A DNA stretch of 24,508 nt, from positions 1-24,508 of the forward strand of contig NZ_CAMXVC010000028.1 in assembly GCF_947252345.1 (NCBI RefSeq), written 5' to 3'. The notes beneath the pieces are model-generated. The model saw only the letters and a program-made list of their open reading frames with translations. It made no database searches and was not told the DNA's origin. Source of the DNA: an uncultured Finegoldia sp. GTDB taxonomy: Bacteria; Bacillota; Clostridia; Tissierellales; Peptoniphilaceae. The position numbers and the translations under genes were made by a program. Below, piece by piece: positions 1 through 8,113 of this stretch. How positions within the stretch are numbered: position 1 is the first letter of the stretch; each line of letters begins with the position of its first letter.

Positions 1-36
1 TAGTGCAAGATAGGAATTACTTCCTTTCTTACACTA
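1..36. repeat. Long imperfect hairpin at window edge
   Basis: Bases 1-16 pair with 21-36 around a TTAC loop (17-20), giving 14 of 16 possible pairs; the outer arms read TAGTG and CACTA. No clear T run follows on the plus strand, and the minus-strand side leaves the window. It could be a terminator for a gene to the left, or one end of a dispersed hairpin element. The structure is read directly from the sequence; its role is unknown. Confidence 0.5.
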
Positions 37-45
37 TTTATGGTA

Positions 46-69
46 CTAAAAAGAGCCCCTGAGGACTCT
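46..69 (-). terminator. Intrinsic terminator of hcp
   Basis: On the minus strand the arm AGAGTCC (69-63) pairs with GGGCTCT (58-52), with one G-T wobble, around a TCAG loop. A run of five T follows. It lies 13 nt beyond the hcp stop codon, so it probably ends the hcp transcript. Confidence 0.75.
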
Positions 70-81
70 CGTTTAATTCGT

Positions 82-1740
82 TTATACGGATTGTTTTGTT
101 TTGATTCCAAATTTTTCCATATCTTCGTCAACTTCTCCGATTGGAGCGATTCCGAAATTTTCCACCAAAACATTGGCTACGTTTGGAGATAAAAATGCTG
201 GAAGAGTTGGCCCAAGGTGAATATTTTTAACACCCAAGCTCAAAAGCGCCAACAATACAATTACAGCTTTTTGTTCATACCAAGCGATATTGTAGCTAAT
301 TGGAAGTTCATTTATATCTTCAAGTCCGAATGCTTTTTGCAAAGCTTGCGCGATTACAACCAATGAATAAGAATCGTTGCATTGACCTGCGTCCAAAACT
401 CTCGGTATACCGTTGATATCACCTAAGTTTAATTTGTTGTATCTGTATTTTGCACAACCCGCTGTCAAAATAATCGTGTCATCTGGCAAAGCTTTTGCGA
501 AATCTTCGTAATAATTTCTGCCTTTTTGTCTTCCATCACAGCCAGCCATTACGACAAATTTTTGAATAGCTCCACTCTTAACGGATTCTACAACTTTGTC
601 AGCTAACGCCAGTACTTGATTGTGTGCAAATCCACCTACGATTTTTCCGTGCTCAATTTCTTTTGGAGATTGGCATTTTTTAGCAAGCTCGATTATTTCC
701 GAGAAATCTTTGTGACCATTTTCGTCTGCTGTAATGTGTTTCATTCCTGGATATGCTGCAACACCCGTTGTAAATACTCTGTCTCTGTATGAATCTTTCG
801 CTGGAGTTATACAATTTGTCGTCATCAAAATTGGACCATTGAATGATTCAAATTCCCTATCTTGTTGCCACCAAGCATTTCCATAATTACCAACAAAATT
901 GTCGTATTTTTTGAAAGCAGGATAGTAATTAGCAGGTAACATTTCGCTATGAGTGTACACATCTACTCCAGTGTTTTGAGTTTGTTCCAAAAGCATCTGC
1001 ATATCTTTCAAATCGTGACCCGAAATCAAAATCGCAGGATTATTTCTGACTCCGATGTTGACTTCAGTAATTTCTGGGTTTCCATATGATTGTGTGTTTG
1101 CGCTGTCCAACAAAGCCATCACCGATGCTCCATGTGAGCCAGTTTGCAATGTCAAATCTATCAAATCCTCAACCGATAAGCTGTCATCCAATAATTTTTC
1201 CAACCCACTTTCCATAAATTCGTCGACATTTTCGTCGAATTTGCCTAAAACATTTGCGTGTCTGTTGTAGGCTGCCATTCCCTTTAAGCCGTAAGTTATA
1301 AGTTCACGAAGACTTCTCTTATCGTCATCTAAAGTATTCAACACGCCGATTATTTGTGATTTCATTTTCAATTCTTCGTCGTTTTTTTCATTGTACAACG
1401 CTGCATCTGACAAATTATCAGCATCGTCCAATTTTGCAATCAATTTTTGATTTAAATCTATAGTATCTTTTACTTTTTCTAACAAATCTTCGTAGTGGAA
1501 ATTTGCATTAGTAATCGTCGTGAACAAATTGTCGTTGACGTGCGAATGTAAACTTCCAATTTCCTTGTTCTCGCTTCTCATTCTCGTCAAAATTTGTCCT
1601 AGTCCTTTTGTAATCCAAACCAACAAATCTTCTATATTAGCAACTTGTGAAGATTTACCACACACTCCCCTTTTTGTGCAAGCAACATTTTTTGCTGTTT
1701 CTTGACATTGATAACAAAACATATCAAAATTATTTTCCAT
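82..1740 (-). CDS. hcp: Hydroxylamine reductase / hybrid-cluster protein
   Basis: A 552-residue hybrid-cluster protein, the usual family length. The N-terminal cysteines C9, C12, C21 and C27 have the C-X2-C-X8-C-X5-C spacing of class I Hcp, which binds a [4Fe-4S] cubane. Downstream Cys-containing segments (MTTNCI, VMAGCDGR, LTAGCAKYRYN and DAGQCNDSY) match ligand regions of the hybrid Fe-S-O cluster. The family reduces hydroxylamine in vitro and is now linked mainly to nitric oxide reduction and protein S-nitrosylation under nitrosative stress; it acts in the cytoplasm. The start is supported by an AGGGGG Shine-Dalgarno about 8 nt upstream. A Crp/Fnr-type gene precedes it in the same direction, and a palindromic operator sits upstream of its promoter, so induction by nitrosative stress is likely. 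It appears monocistronic. Confidence 0.96.
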   Translation of the reverse strand: MENNFDMFCYQCQETAKNVACTKRGVCGKSSQVANIEDLLVWITKGLGQILTRMRSENKEIGSLHSHVNDNLFTTITNANFHYEDLLEKVKDTIDLNQKLIAKLDDADNLSDAALYNEKNDEELKMKSQIIGVLNTLDDDKRSLRELITYGLKGMAAYNRHANVLGKFDENVDEFMESGLEKLLDDSLSVEDLIDLTLQTGSHGASVMALLDSANTQSYGNPEITEVNIGVRNNPAILISGHDLKDMQMLLEQTQNTGVDVYTHSEMLPANYYPAFKKYDNFVGNYGNAWWQQDREFESFNGPILMTTNCITPAKDSYRDRVFTTGVAAYPGMKHITADENGHKDFSEIIELAKKCQSPKEIEHGKIVGGFAHNQVLALADKVVESVKSGAIQKFVVMAGCDGRQKGRNYYEDFAKALPDDTIILTAGCAKYRYNKLNLGDINGIPRVLDAGQCNDSYSLVVIAQALQKAFGLEDINELPISYNIAWYEQKAVIVLLALLSLGVKNIHLGPTLPAFLSPNVANVLVENFGIAPIGEVDEDMEKFGIKTKQSV

Positions 1741-1775
1741 TTTTATGTCCCCCTGATTTCTTAACTTATGAATAA

Positions 1776-1819
1776 ATTATACTCACAACCAAGGGGCTAT
1801 TTCTGTAACATAAGTTACA
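1776..1819 (-). promoter_or_regulatory. hcp promoter with HcpR-type operator
   Basis: The perfect palindrome TGTAACATAAGTTACA spans 1804-1819. It matches the GTAAC-N4-GTTAC motif described for HcpR regulators of clostridia. On the minus strand a consensus -10 TATAAT lies at 1776-1781, which puts transcription start near 1769. The palindrome centre then falls at about -42, the class II activator position, and no good -35 hexamer is present, as expected for an activator-dependent promoter. The motif and geometry are seen in the sequence; the link to the neighbouring regulator is inference. Confidence 0.8.
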
Positions 1820-1851
1820 ATTAATTACACAACAAATTTTCCAAAAAATAC

Positions 1852-2505
1852 CTACAACAAATTTTTCAATTGTTCAATGTCAACTATCATAATTTTAGAA
1901 CCTTTTAGTTCTATAAGACCACTGTCTTGCATATTCAACAATTCCCTTGACAATGAAGGCCTTGTCGTCGCCATAAAATCCGCCATTTGCTGTCTTGTCA
2001 TTTCAGTATTTGAAATGCCATCTTTTTGTGTTTGAACCAAAAAAGTTGCGATTTTTTGTCTAAGAGAAAAGCTCGACAACAATCTCACCTTGCTGTTTAA
2101 GAAAAATGCTTTTTCAGCCAAAATCGTTATAATGTTTGTCATCACTTTGTTTTTTACATCAGAAAATCCACCGTTCATATCGAAATACCTAACTGGAATT
2201 TCCAAAATTTCACAGTCTGTGTTACAAACAAGAGTAAAATCGCTGATTTTGTTCAAGTACGCATACACTTCCGCCATGACATCTCCTTTGTTTTTGAAAA
2301 TATTGACGACAGTATTTTTTCCATTAATATCAGTCTTTTCCAAGCTCAATTTTCCGCTTTTGATAACGTAAATTTTATCGCAAACATCTCCCGGAGAAAA
2401 AACATCTGAATTTTTATTGTAATTTTTGACGACCGATTTCGATTCCATCATAAATTGTTCAAAATCTTCGTCTGTAAAATTTTTAAAAAGTTTTGATTCT
2501 ATCAT
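1852..2505 (-). CDS. Crp/Fnr-family regulator, HcpR-like
   Basis: A 217-residue regulator with an N-terminal cyclic-nucleotide-binding-type beta-barrel (about residues 15-115), a dimerisation helix (about 115-150) and a C-terminal winged helix. The recognition region is around residues 169-199 (TRQQMADFMATTRPSLSREL). It lacks the N-terminal cysteine cluster of Fnr, so it is unlikely to be an Fe-S oxygen sensor; HcpR relatives sense nitric oxide, in studied cases through haem. It lies immediately upstream of hcp on the same strand, 111 nt apart, with a TGTAAC-N4-GTTACA site in the gap. This makes it the probable activator of hcp. The start has a GGTGAT-type ribosome-binding site. The family is certain; the HcpR assignment rests on context and operator. 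Confidence 0.85.
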   Translation of the reverse strand: MIESKLFKNFTDEDFEQFMMESKSVVKNYNKNSDVFSPGDVCDKIYVIKSGKLSLEKTDINGKNTVVNIFKNKGDVMAEVYAYLNKISDFTLVCNTDCEILEIPVRYFDMNGGFSDVKNKVMTNIITILAEKAFFLNSKVRLLSSFSLRQKIATFLVQTQKDGISNTEMTRQQMADFMATTRPSLSRELLNMQDSGLIELKGSKIMIVDIEQLKNLL

Positions 2506-2558
2506 ACAATCACCACTTCGTTTATACCCTAAAAAATAACTACATATTCATTTTAAAA

Positions 2559-2591
2559 CAAAAAAGACGCATTAGAATAACTAACACGTCT
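2559..2591 (-). terminator. Terminator of the wzy/wzz-like operon
   Basis: On the minus strand AGACG (2591-2587) pairs with CGTCT (2569-2565). An inner TTAG/CTAA stem is separated from it by a small TG/TG internal loop, and a run of T follows. It starts 10 nt after the stop of the Wzz-like gene. Confidence 0.7.
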
Positions 2592-2600
2592 ATGATTTAT

Positions 2601-3620
2601 TTATGCGTAAGGCAAATATTTTTTGTCTTCTGATTTGTATTTTGAAATTTCCACAAAAGCTACTGGATTGATTCCCAAAGATTTCAAAGCTTGTATAGTT
2701 CCCTTTACTTGAGACAATCTCGAATCATCTATTTTGAAAAGAATGATTGCATTTTTGATGTTTTCAGTCATTTCTGTCAAATCTATTTTTTCTGAAATTG
2801 GTGTTATTCCGGAAATTTTTTCTCCAAAATTAGAATTGTACGCTTTGGCAAGTTGTGCCGTATTTAAATCGTAGCTAAATATTCCTAAATGTTCGTAATC
2901 TTTTATTCTTCTGTGCAACAAATTCAAAGCGTTTTTGCTGTTCTCGTCGTAATCGCTAGATAAAACAGCCACTGTGTCCAAACCAGTTTTTTGTTTTAAT
3001 TGTTCCTTGCTGAAAATATTAGGGTCTTTGTAATATGATGCGAAAGTATAGGCAATTCCTATCAACATTCCCAAAAACAAACCAATCGCAACATCAACTT
3101 TACTGATAGATTGTTTTACTTTTTTCTTGGCGTTTGGAGAATCTACCACTTGAATGTTGTCTTTTTTCATTGTTCTTTTAGTCAATTCTGTGATAGCTTT
3201 TATGGATTCATCCAACACTTTGTTTGTAGTTTCTTCTGAATCACTTACATATTCTATTTCAATAATAGAAGTGTTCGGAATATTTTTTACTTTCAAATCT
3301 TTTTTCAAATCCGAAGAGCTGACTCCTTGTCCAACTTTTTGAGCAACATCATCTAGTACTGAATTTGATTTCAGCAACTGTTCGACATTTGCCACCAATT
3401 GTTGATTAAGCATCGCATCAACTTTTGATATTACTGCACCATCTTTTTCAAAATCTTCCGGACTTCCAACCATTATTGAAACTTTCGATGAAAATGAATC
3501 CGCTCCCAAAATATTACCAACAACCGTAGTCAAAACTGCGCACACTATCATTATAGTAATTATGTGAGGTATTTTTCTTATTACAGCTTGACAAGCCTCT
3601 CTTAAATTTAATTCTTCCAA
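2601..3620 (-). CDS. Wzz/YveK-like chain-length protein with degenerate kinase-like tail
   Basis: A 339-residue membrane protein of the polysaccharide co-polymerase type. TM1 is about residues 17-39 and TM2 about 177-197, with an extracellular helical domain between them. The cytoplasmic tail (198-339) resembles a tyrosine autokinase of the CpsD/YwqD type in its secondary-structure pattern (AIILFKIDDSRLSQVKGTI, then ALKSLGINPVAFVEI). It has no Walker A glycine-rich loop and no terminal tyrosine cluster, so it is probably inactive as a kinase. Such proteins set polymer length together with a Wzy polymerase, and the Wzy-like gene lies 2 nt upstream. Translation starts at TTG (3620); its AAGGAG site lies within the last codons of that gene. 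The co-polymerase assignment is good; the tail reading is inference. Confidence 0.75.
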   Translation of the reverse strand: MEELNLREACQAVIRKIPHIITIMIVCAVLTTVVGNILGADSFSSKVSIMVGSPEDFEKDGAVISKVDAMLNQQLVANVEQLLKSNSVLDDVAQKVGQGVSSSDLKKDLKVKNIPNTSIIEIEYVSDSEETTNKVLDESIKAITELTKRTMKKDNIQVVDSPNAKKKVKQSISKVDVAIGLFLGMLIGIAYTFASYYKDPNIFSKEQLKQKTGLDTVAVLSSDYDENSKNALNLLHRRIKDYEHLGIFSYDLNTAQLAKAYNSNFGEKISGITPISEKIDLTEMTENIKNAIILFKIDDSRLSQVKGTIQALKSLGINPVAFVEISKYKSEDKKYLPYA

Positions 3621-3622
3621 AT

Positions 3623-4915
3623 TTATATCTCCTTAACTTTTCTATCTCTTTTACTCAATAACCACATTAAAAATACACTTATAACTAAACCATGGTACAA
3701 AAGTCCCGTTAGTAAATCGACGCTTATCAAATTAAAAACTGGAACGATGGTTATAGCTATTGCAACCCACAACGGCATTTTTTTGAATGAGATTTCGTCC
3801 ATCAATCCAATAAGCCATCCAGTTATTGCAGAGTAAATTAACATTCCATAAAAACCAAAATTTGCATATCCATTTGCAATAAATCCCGTGTTCACCCAAG
3901 TGTTTGGATGTCCATAGTAAATCATAGATATCAACGCTTGGATAGGATAATTAAACGGATATAATTCTCCTCCAAACACCCAAGATTTGTCGGTCAAGTA
4001 CACAAATCCCAATTTTCTGAATACTTCGTAATATCTAAAATGATTATCTGCTGTTACCATAAAAACACGTCTAACTATTACACTCATAGGTTGCCAATTG
4101 TCTGTCAAAAGATAAAAAGCAAAGCACAAAAATGTAAGAGCTGCCAGTGCCATTGTCATCAAATTCCCTGTGTATTTATTTCCTTTGACGATAGCGATGA
4201 AAATTACAAGCACCGGATAAAACAGCATAGATTTGTGAGATGTGAATCCGAAAAATAAAACTTGGCAAATCAATGTTATTACTGTTCCCAATTTTTTCCT
4301 ATCCCAAAGGCAGAACACCAACAAAGTTGGGTTGATTATTTTTCCGTACCAGTTCATAAAATACGCGAATGGACCAGGGAAAATTACATCTGCAATTTCC
4401 CTTCTTGTATCATAAACTTTTCTGAAGTCAAAGTTAAGATATCTTAATCCCCCTCTCAAAATTATCCAACTGAACATAAATATTCCAATAGCCGCAAAAA
4501 TATACACGATGAAACTCTCGTTGATTTTCTTGTCGGAAAAAGACAATCTCAATTTCGGCGAGCAAGCAAAAATTTGCATAGTGTAAAACGATGCTATCAA
4601 CATATACATATACAATCTGGAATAATCTTTGAAAGGATAAATACTCAAGCACGGTATTATTATCAAAACATAAAACAACATCAGATAAAAATCACTTACC
4701 CGCTGTACTTTATGCCTTATTGTATAACACATTATCACAACCAAAATATATGATTCTATCAATTTGTAGACATTTAAATTGTTCACAAGTCCCATATATG
4801 CAAACAACGGACTTATTCCATAAGAATAACTTAAATCCAAAAACAATTTAAAAAAAATCGATAAAAACACGAAAAATCCTTTTGATTGAAACAACGCTTT
4901 TATATCATCAATCAT
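3623..4915 (-). CDS. Wzy-like polysaccharide polymerase (multi-pass membrane protein)
   Basis: A 430-residue protein with roughly ten to twelve hydrophobic membrane segments. It resembles oligosaccharide repeat-unit polymerases: a charged loop near residue 165 (FRKVYDTRRE), a large soluble loop at about residues 290-345, and a late segment (NTGFIANGYANFGFYG) typical of Wzy/EpsG-type proteins. Such proteins join lipid-linked repeat units on the outer face of the membrane. The co-polymerase-like gene follows after 2 nt, so the two are probably co-transcribed and work together. No glycosyltransferases, flippase or sugar-nucleotide genes occur in this window, so the pair appears isolated. Primary sequence is poorly conserved in this family, so the assignment rests on topology and the partner gene. 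Confidence 0.7.
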   Translation of the reverse strand: MIDDIKALFQSKGFFVFLSIFFKLFLDLSYSYGISPLFAYMGLVNNLNVYKLIESYILVVIMCYTIRHKVQRVSDFYLMLFYVLIIIPCLSIYPFKDYSRLYMYMLIASFYTMQIFACSPKLRLSFSDKKINESFIVYIFAAIGIFMFSWIILRGGLRYLNFDFRKVYDTRREIADVIFPGPFAYFMNWYGKIINPTLLVFCLWDRKKLGTVITLICQVLFFGFTSHKSMLFYPVLVIFIAIVKGNKYTGNLMTMALAALTFLCFAFYLLTDNWQPMSVIVRRVFMVTADNHFRYYEVFRKLGFVYLTDKSWVFGGELYPFNYPIQALISMIYYGHPNTWVNTGFIANGYANFGFYGMLIYSAITGWLIGLMDEISFKKMPLWVAIAITIVPVFNLISVDLLTGLLYHGLVISVFLMWLLSKRDRKVKEI

Positions 4916-4945
4916 AAATTCCCCTTTTCATTTTTTTACTAAATT

Positions 4946-4974
4946 AGTATATCATAATTAATTAATATATTAAA
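4946..4974 (-). promoter_or_regulatory. Promoter of the wzy/wzz-like operon
   Basis: On the minus strand a -35 TTTAAT (4974-4969) is separated by 17 nt from an extended -10 TGATATACT (TATACT at 4951-4946). It starts directly after the stop of the upstream dehydrogenase gene and precedes the polymerase gene by about 30 nt. Confidence 0.6.
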
Positions 4975-5916
4975 CTAATTTACTTTATTTTTAGGGATTT
5001 CTCCGTTTTTAAATTGCATTATATTTTCAAAAGTAAAATCTCCCATTTGGATGCGGGCAAGTTTTGTAGCATTTCCAAGGTGAGGTGCGAGCAATATGTT
5101 TTTCGCATTTTTCAATTCATCAGAAATTTCAGGTTCAAATTCGTACACATCAAGCGCTGCTCCTGCGATTTGTCCGGCGTTGAGTGCATCTATCAAATCA
5201 GCTTGGTTGACTACTTTTCCTCTAGCCGTGTTGATTAAATAGGCTGAATTTTTCATCTTTGATAGGGCATTTTTGTCGATAAAATGATACAACTTTTCGC
5301 TGTAAGATGTGTGAAGTGAAACAACGTCGCTGTTTTTTAACAGATAATCCAGCTCAACTTGTTTAGCTCCTTCGATGTTTTTTTTGCTTCTGCTGTAGAA
5401 AATAACATCCATATCAAAAGCTTTTGCTTTTCTCATAACATCAGTTCCGATTCTTCCCATTCCAATTATTCCCAGTGTTTTTTTCTCCAAAGTTTCGCTC
5501 AATCCATACACCGGCTTCCATCCTTTAAACGAACCGTCATAGCAAGCCCCATTCATTTTTGTAATCTCTCTGAGCAAATCTATAATCAAACCAATTGTAA
5601 ATTCTGCTGTCGATTTAATAGATGCGGATGAAGGTGCATTTGTCACTGTGATGTTTTTTTCTGTTGCGTAGTCCACGTCAATATTGTCAAATCCAGCTCC
5701 GTAATTTGCTATTATTTTCAAATTTTGTGCTGCATCTATGATTTCTCTGTCGATTTTTTCGCTGAGTGGGCACACCAAAGCTTGTGCAGTTTTAATTCTT
5801 TGTTTTAGTTGTTCTTTTGACAAAAACTCCAAGCTGTCATTGTAATCCACTTCGAAATTTTTATTGTATTTTTCAATAATTTCATCTGGAATTTTATTTG
5901 TTATCAATACTTTCAT
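4975..5916 (-). CDS. D-isomer-specific 2-hydroxyacid dehydrogenase
   Basis: A 313-residue NAD(P)-dependent dehydrogenase of the SerA/glyoxylate-reductase superfamily. The nucleotide-binding motif GMGRIG is at residues 152-157. The catalytic set is R232 (INTARGK), E261 (YEFEPE) and H279 (LAPHLGNAT), and the NYGAGFDNID segment near residue 71 is typical of the substrate domain. It interconverts a 2-oxoacid and a D-2-hydroxyacid; hydroxypyruvate or glyoxylate reduction, or phosphoglycerate oxidation, is possible, but no ACT domain is present, unlike full-length SerA. Its ATG overlaps the stop of the PHP gene (TAATG), with a GAGG site, so the two are translationally coupled. The substrate cannot be decided from sequence. 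Confidence 0.88.
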   Translation of the reverse strand: MKVLITNKIPDEIIEKYNKNFEVDYNDSLEFLSKEQLKQRIKTAQALVCPLSEKIDREIIDAAQNLKIIANYGAGFDNIDVDYATEKNITVTNAPSSASIKSTAEFTIGLIIDLLREITKMNGACYDGSFKGWKPVYGLSETLEKKTLGIIGMGRIGTDVMRKAKAFDMDVIFYSRSKKNIEGAKQVELDYLLKNSDVVSLHTSYSEKLYHFIDKNALSKMKNSAYLINTARGKVVNQADLIDALNAGQIAGAALDVYEFEPEISDELKNAKNILLAPHLGNATKLARIQMGDFTFENIMQFKNGEIPKNKVN

Positions 5917-6707
5917 TACATATCCTCTAATTTTATCGTTGTTCTTTTTCTGTTTTCATACATTGCCAAGTATTTTACGCCCAAGCTTTTCAATAATTTG
6001 AACGCATCGTCAAAATGATATCTGTAGTAGCTTTCAAAATGTGCATCACTTCCAACCGATACAAGTTCGCCCTTCATCTTGACGTATTTTTTGAGTGCAA
6101 ATGTATAATAATCTAAATTTTTATATTGGTAGGCGCTTCTAGTGTTAAGTTCCAAAGCTTTTTCGTCATTTATAAGTTCTGCAAAAACTTTTGTCAAATA
6201 CTCATCCACAATGTCCATATTTTTTGATTCCAATCTGTTGAGCCTTAACGCGTAATCAATGTGAGTTAAAACATCGAAATCTTTGAAATTCTTCATAGCT
6301 TCTACCATTTTTTCATAATATTTTACAAGAAACTCCCTTTGAGAATAATCTTCTGGCTTTGGATTCATAAAATCTTTGCCATCGTATTGATGAACCGATA
6401 AAAGTTGAATGTCATAATCTCTGCTGCTCACGGTTTTTATTATTTTGTCCAAATTTTCAGCAGTGTATCCTATTTCTATTCCCTTTAAGATTTTTTGTGA
6501 GTGTTCTTGATTGTGTTTTTCGATTACTTCGCAGTACTTATCATAATCTATATCCACATTTTCAACTCTACCGTCGTTATAAGTGAACCCATAATCCAAG
6601 TGTTCGGTCGTGATTATATCTCCTTTTACGAGTTTTAAATAATTTTCAAATTTTTCGTTACTGTCAAACGAAAATTCTGTGTGACAATGTTGGTCTCTAA
6701 AATACAT
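5916..6707 (-). CDS. PHP-domain phosphoesterase, HisJ/histidinol-phosphatase-like
   Basis: A 263-residue PHP-fold protein. Metal-binding motifs appear in family order: HCH near residue 7-9, KGIEIG near 90, LSVHQYD near 113, VLTHIDYALR near 152, ELNTRSAY near 188 and VGSDAH near 230. The fold binds a trinuclear metal centre and hydrolyses phosphomonoesters; close relatives are annotated as HisJ-type histidinol phosphatase. No other histidine-biosynthesis gene is in this window, so that role is uncertain. It starts with a strong AAGGAG site and leads a two-gene unit with the 2-hydroxyacid dehydrogenase, which suggests a phosphatase and an oxidoreductase acting on related metabolites. Confidence 0.82.
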   Translation of the reverse strand: MYFRDQHCHTEFSFDSNEKFENYLKLVKGDIITTEHLDYGFTYNDGRVENVDIDYDKYCEVIEKHNQEHSQKILKGIEIGYTAENLDKIIKTVSSRDYDIQLLSVHQYDGKDFMNPKPEDYSQREFLVKYYEKMVEAMKNFKDFDVLTHIDYALRLNRLESKNMDIVDEYLTKVFAELINDEKALELNTRSAYQYKNLDYYTFALKKYVKMKGELVSVGSDAHFESYYRYHFDDAFKLLKSLGVKYLAMYENRKRTTIKLEDM

Positions 6708-6723
6708 ATTACTCCTTAAAATT

Positions 6724-6753
6724 AATCAAAAGATGCTACTAGTAGCATCTTTT
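6724..6753 (-). terminator. Terminator after deoC
   Basis: A perfect 26-base palindrome at 6728-6753 (arm AAAAGATGCTACT) lies just after the deoC stop and ends in a T run on the minus strand. It separates the deoD-deoC unit from the PHP/dehydrogenase unit. Confidence 0.8.
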
Positions 6754-6756
6754 TCA

Positions 6757-7398
6757 TCATCCTTCTACAATTTTTATACCGCTTGATGCTCCTATTCTGT
6801 CTGCACCATTTTCTATCATCGACAAAGCTTCTTCTTTCGAATGAATCCCGCCACTCGCTTTTACTTTTGCTCTGTCTTTTACAGTGTCTTTCATTAATTT
6901 TACATCTTCGACTTTTGCTCCACCTGTTGAAAATCCAGTTGAAGTTTTCACGAAATCAGCCCCTGCTTTCACAGAAATCTCGCAGGCTTTTTTCTTTTGT
7001 TCATCTGTCAACAGACAAGTTTCGATTATTACCTTCAATACTTTTGTTTTTGTAGCCTCTCTCACAGCTTTGATGTCTTTTTCAACGTAATCGTAATCTT
7101 TTTCTTTTAATTTTCCAATATTTATTACCATATCGATTTCGTCTGCGCCATCTTCAACAGCAGTCTTCGCTTCAAAAGCTTTTGATTTTATGCTCATGGC
7201 GCCAAGTGGAAATCCCACAACTGTACACACCAAAACGCTTGAATTTTCGAGCGATTTTTTTACAAATGATGTGTAACAAGAATTGACGCACACGCTTTTA
7301 AAATCGTATTTGATTGCTTCGTCGCAGATTTTTTTAATATCATCTGATGTTGCATCTGCTTTTAGCAATGTGTGATCGATGTATTTGTTTAATTTCAT
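6757..7398 (-). CDS. deoC: Deoxyribose-phosphate aldolase
   Basis: A 213-residue class I aldolase that splits 2-deoxyribose 5-phosphate into glyceraldehyde 3-phosphate and acetaldehyde. The Schiff-base lysine is K151 (DFVKTSTGFSTGGA). The second lysine is K180 (KVKASGGI) and the acid residue D89 (EIDMVINIG). The start at 7398 (MKLNKYIDHTLL) is preferred over the upstream ATG at 7422: it matches the family N-terminus, has a GGTGAT site, and avoids overlap with deoD, which ends at 7400. It follows deoD directly, so nucleoside phosphorolysis and deoxyribose use are coupled. Confidence 0.95.
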   Translation of the reverse strand: MKLNKYIDHTLLKADATSDDIKKICDEAIKYDFKSVCVNSCYTSFVKKSLENSSVLVCTVVGFPLGAMSIKSKAFEAKTAVEDGADEIDMVINIGKLKEKDYDYVEKDIKAVREATKTKVLKVIIETCLLTDEQKKKACEISVKAGADFVKTSTGFSTGGAKVEDVKLMKDTVKDRAKVKASGGIHSKEEALSMIENGADRIGASSGIKIVEG

Positions 7399-7399
7399 A

Positions 7400-8104
7400 T
7401 TAATCACCCAACTCCAACGCAATTTCCATCATTTTTGTAAAAGATGTTTGTCTTTCTTCTGGTGTTGTTTGTTTGTCGGAGTGGAACGAATCTGAGATTG
7501 TCAAAATAGTCAACGCTCTTGCATTGTTTGCCTTAGCTGTCAAATACAATCCGTAGCTTTCCATCTCAACTGCAAGCACGCCCATTTTTTCCCATTTTTT
7601 CCATTCTTCAGATTTTTGGTTGTAGAATATATCTGCAGAAAATACATTTCCAACATGAACATCGATATTTTTTGACTCCGCAACTTCTACAGCTTTTCTC
7701 AACAAATCGTAATCGCAAATCGCTGAGAAAGTTCCTTCCAAATCATATTGGTGTGCAAAATTAGAATCAGAACAGCTTCCCATGGCAATTACAACGTCGT
7801 ACAAATCCAAATCTTTGCTGTACGCTCCTGCTGAACCAATTCTGATGAGATTTTCAACTCCGTATTCGTTTATTAGCTCGTAAGAATAAATTCCTATAGA
7901 TGGTATTCCCATTCCTGTTCCCATAACAGAAATTTCTTTGCCTTTGTATTTCCCAGTGTATCCAAACATATTTCTAACTGTATTGAATTGTTTGACATCC
8001 TCCAAGAAATTTTCAGCGATAAACTTCGCTCTCAAAGGGTCCCCCGGTAACAAAACCGTCTTTGCTATATCGCCTTTTTGGGCTTGATTATGTGGTGTCG
8101 CCAT
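7400..8104 (-). CDS. deoD: Purine-nucleoside phosphorylase, DeoD type
   Basis: A 234-residue hexameric-type purine nucleoside phosphorylase. Family motifs are the N-terminal TPHNQAQKGDIAKTVLLPGDPLRAK, RIGSAGAY for phosphate binding, VLAVEMESYGLY for ribose binding and the catalytic-loop region TISDSF. It splits purine (deoxy)nucleosides with phosphate to a free base and (deoxy)ribose 1-phosphate in the cytoplasm. deoC lies 1 nt downstream, and a small Cys-Cys protein gene ends 9 nt upstream, forming one operon. The product bases can feed apt, which is elsewhere in the window. Confidence 0.96.
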   Translation of the reverse strand: MATPHNQAQKGDIAKTVLLPGDPLRAKFIAENFLEDVKQFNTVRNMFGYTGKYKGKEISVMGTGMGIPSIGIYSYELINEYGVENLIRIGSAGAYSKDLDLYDVVIAMGSCSDSNFAHQYDLEGTFSAICDYDLLRKAVEVAESKNIDVHVGNVFSADIFYNQKSEEWKKWEKMGVLAVEMESYGLYLTAKANNARALTILTISDSFHSDKQTTPEERQTSFTKMMEIALELGD

Positions 8105-8113
8105 ATTAACCTC

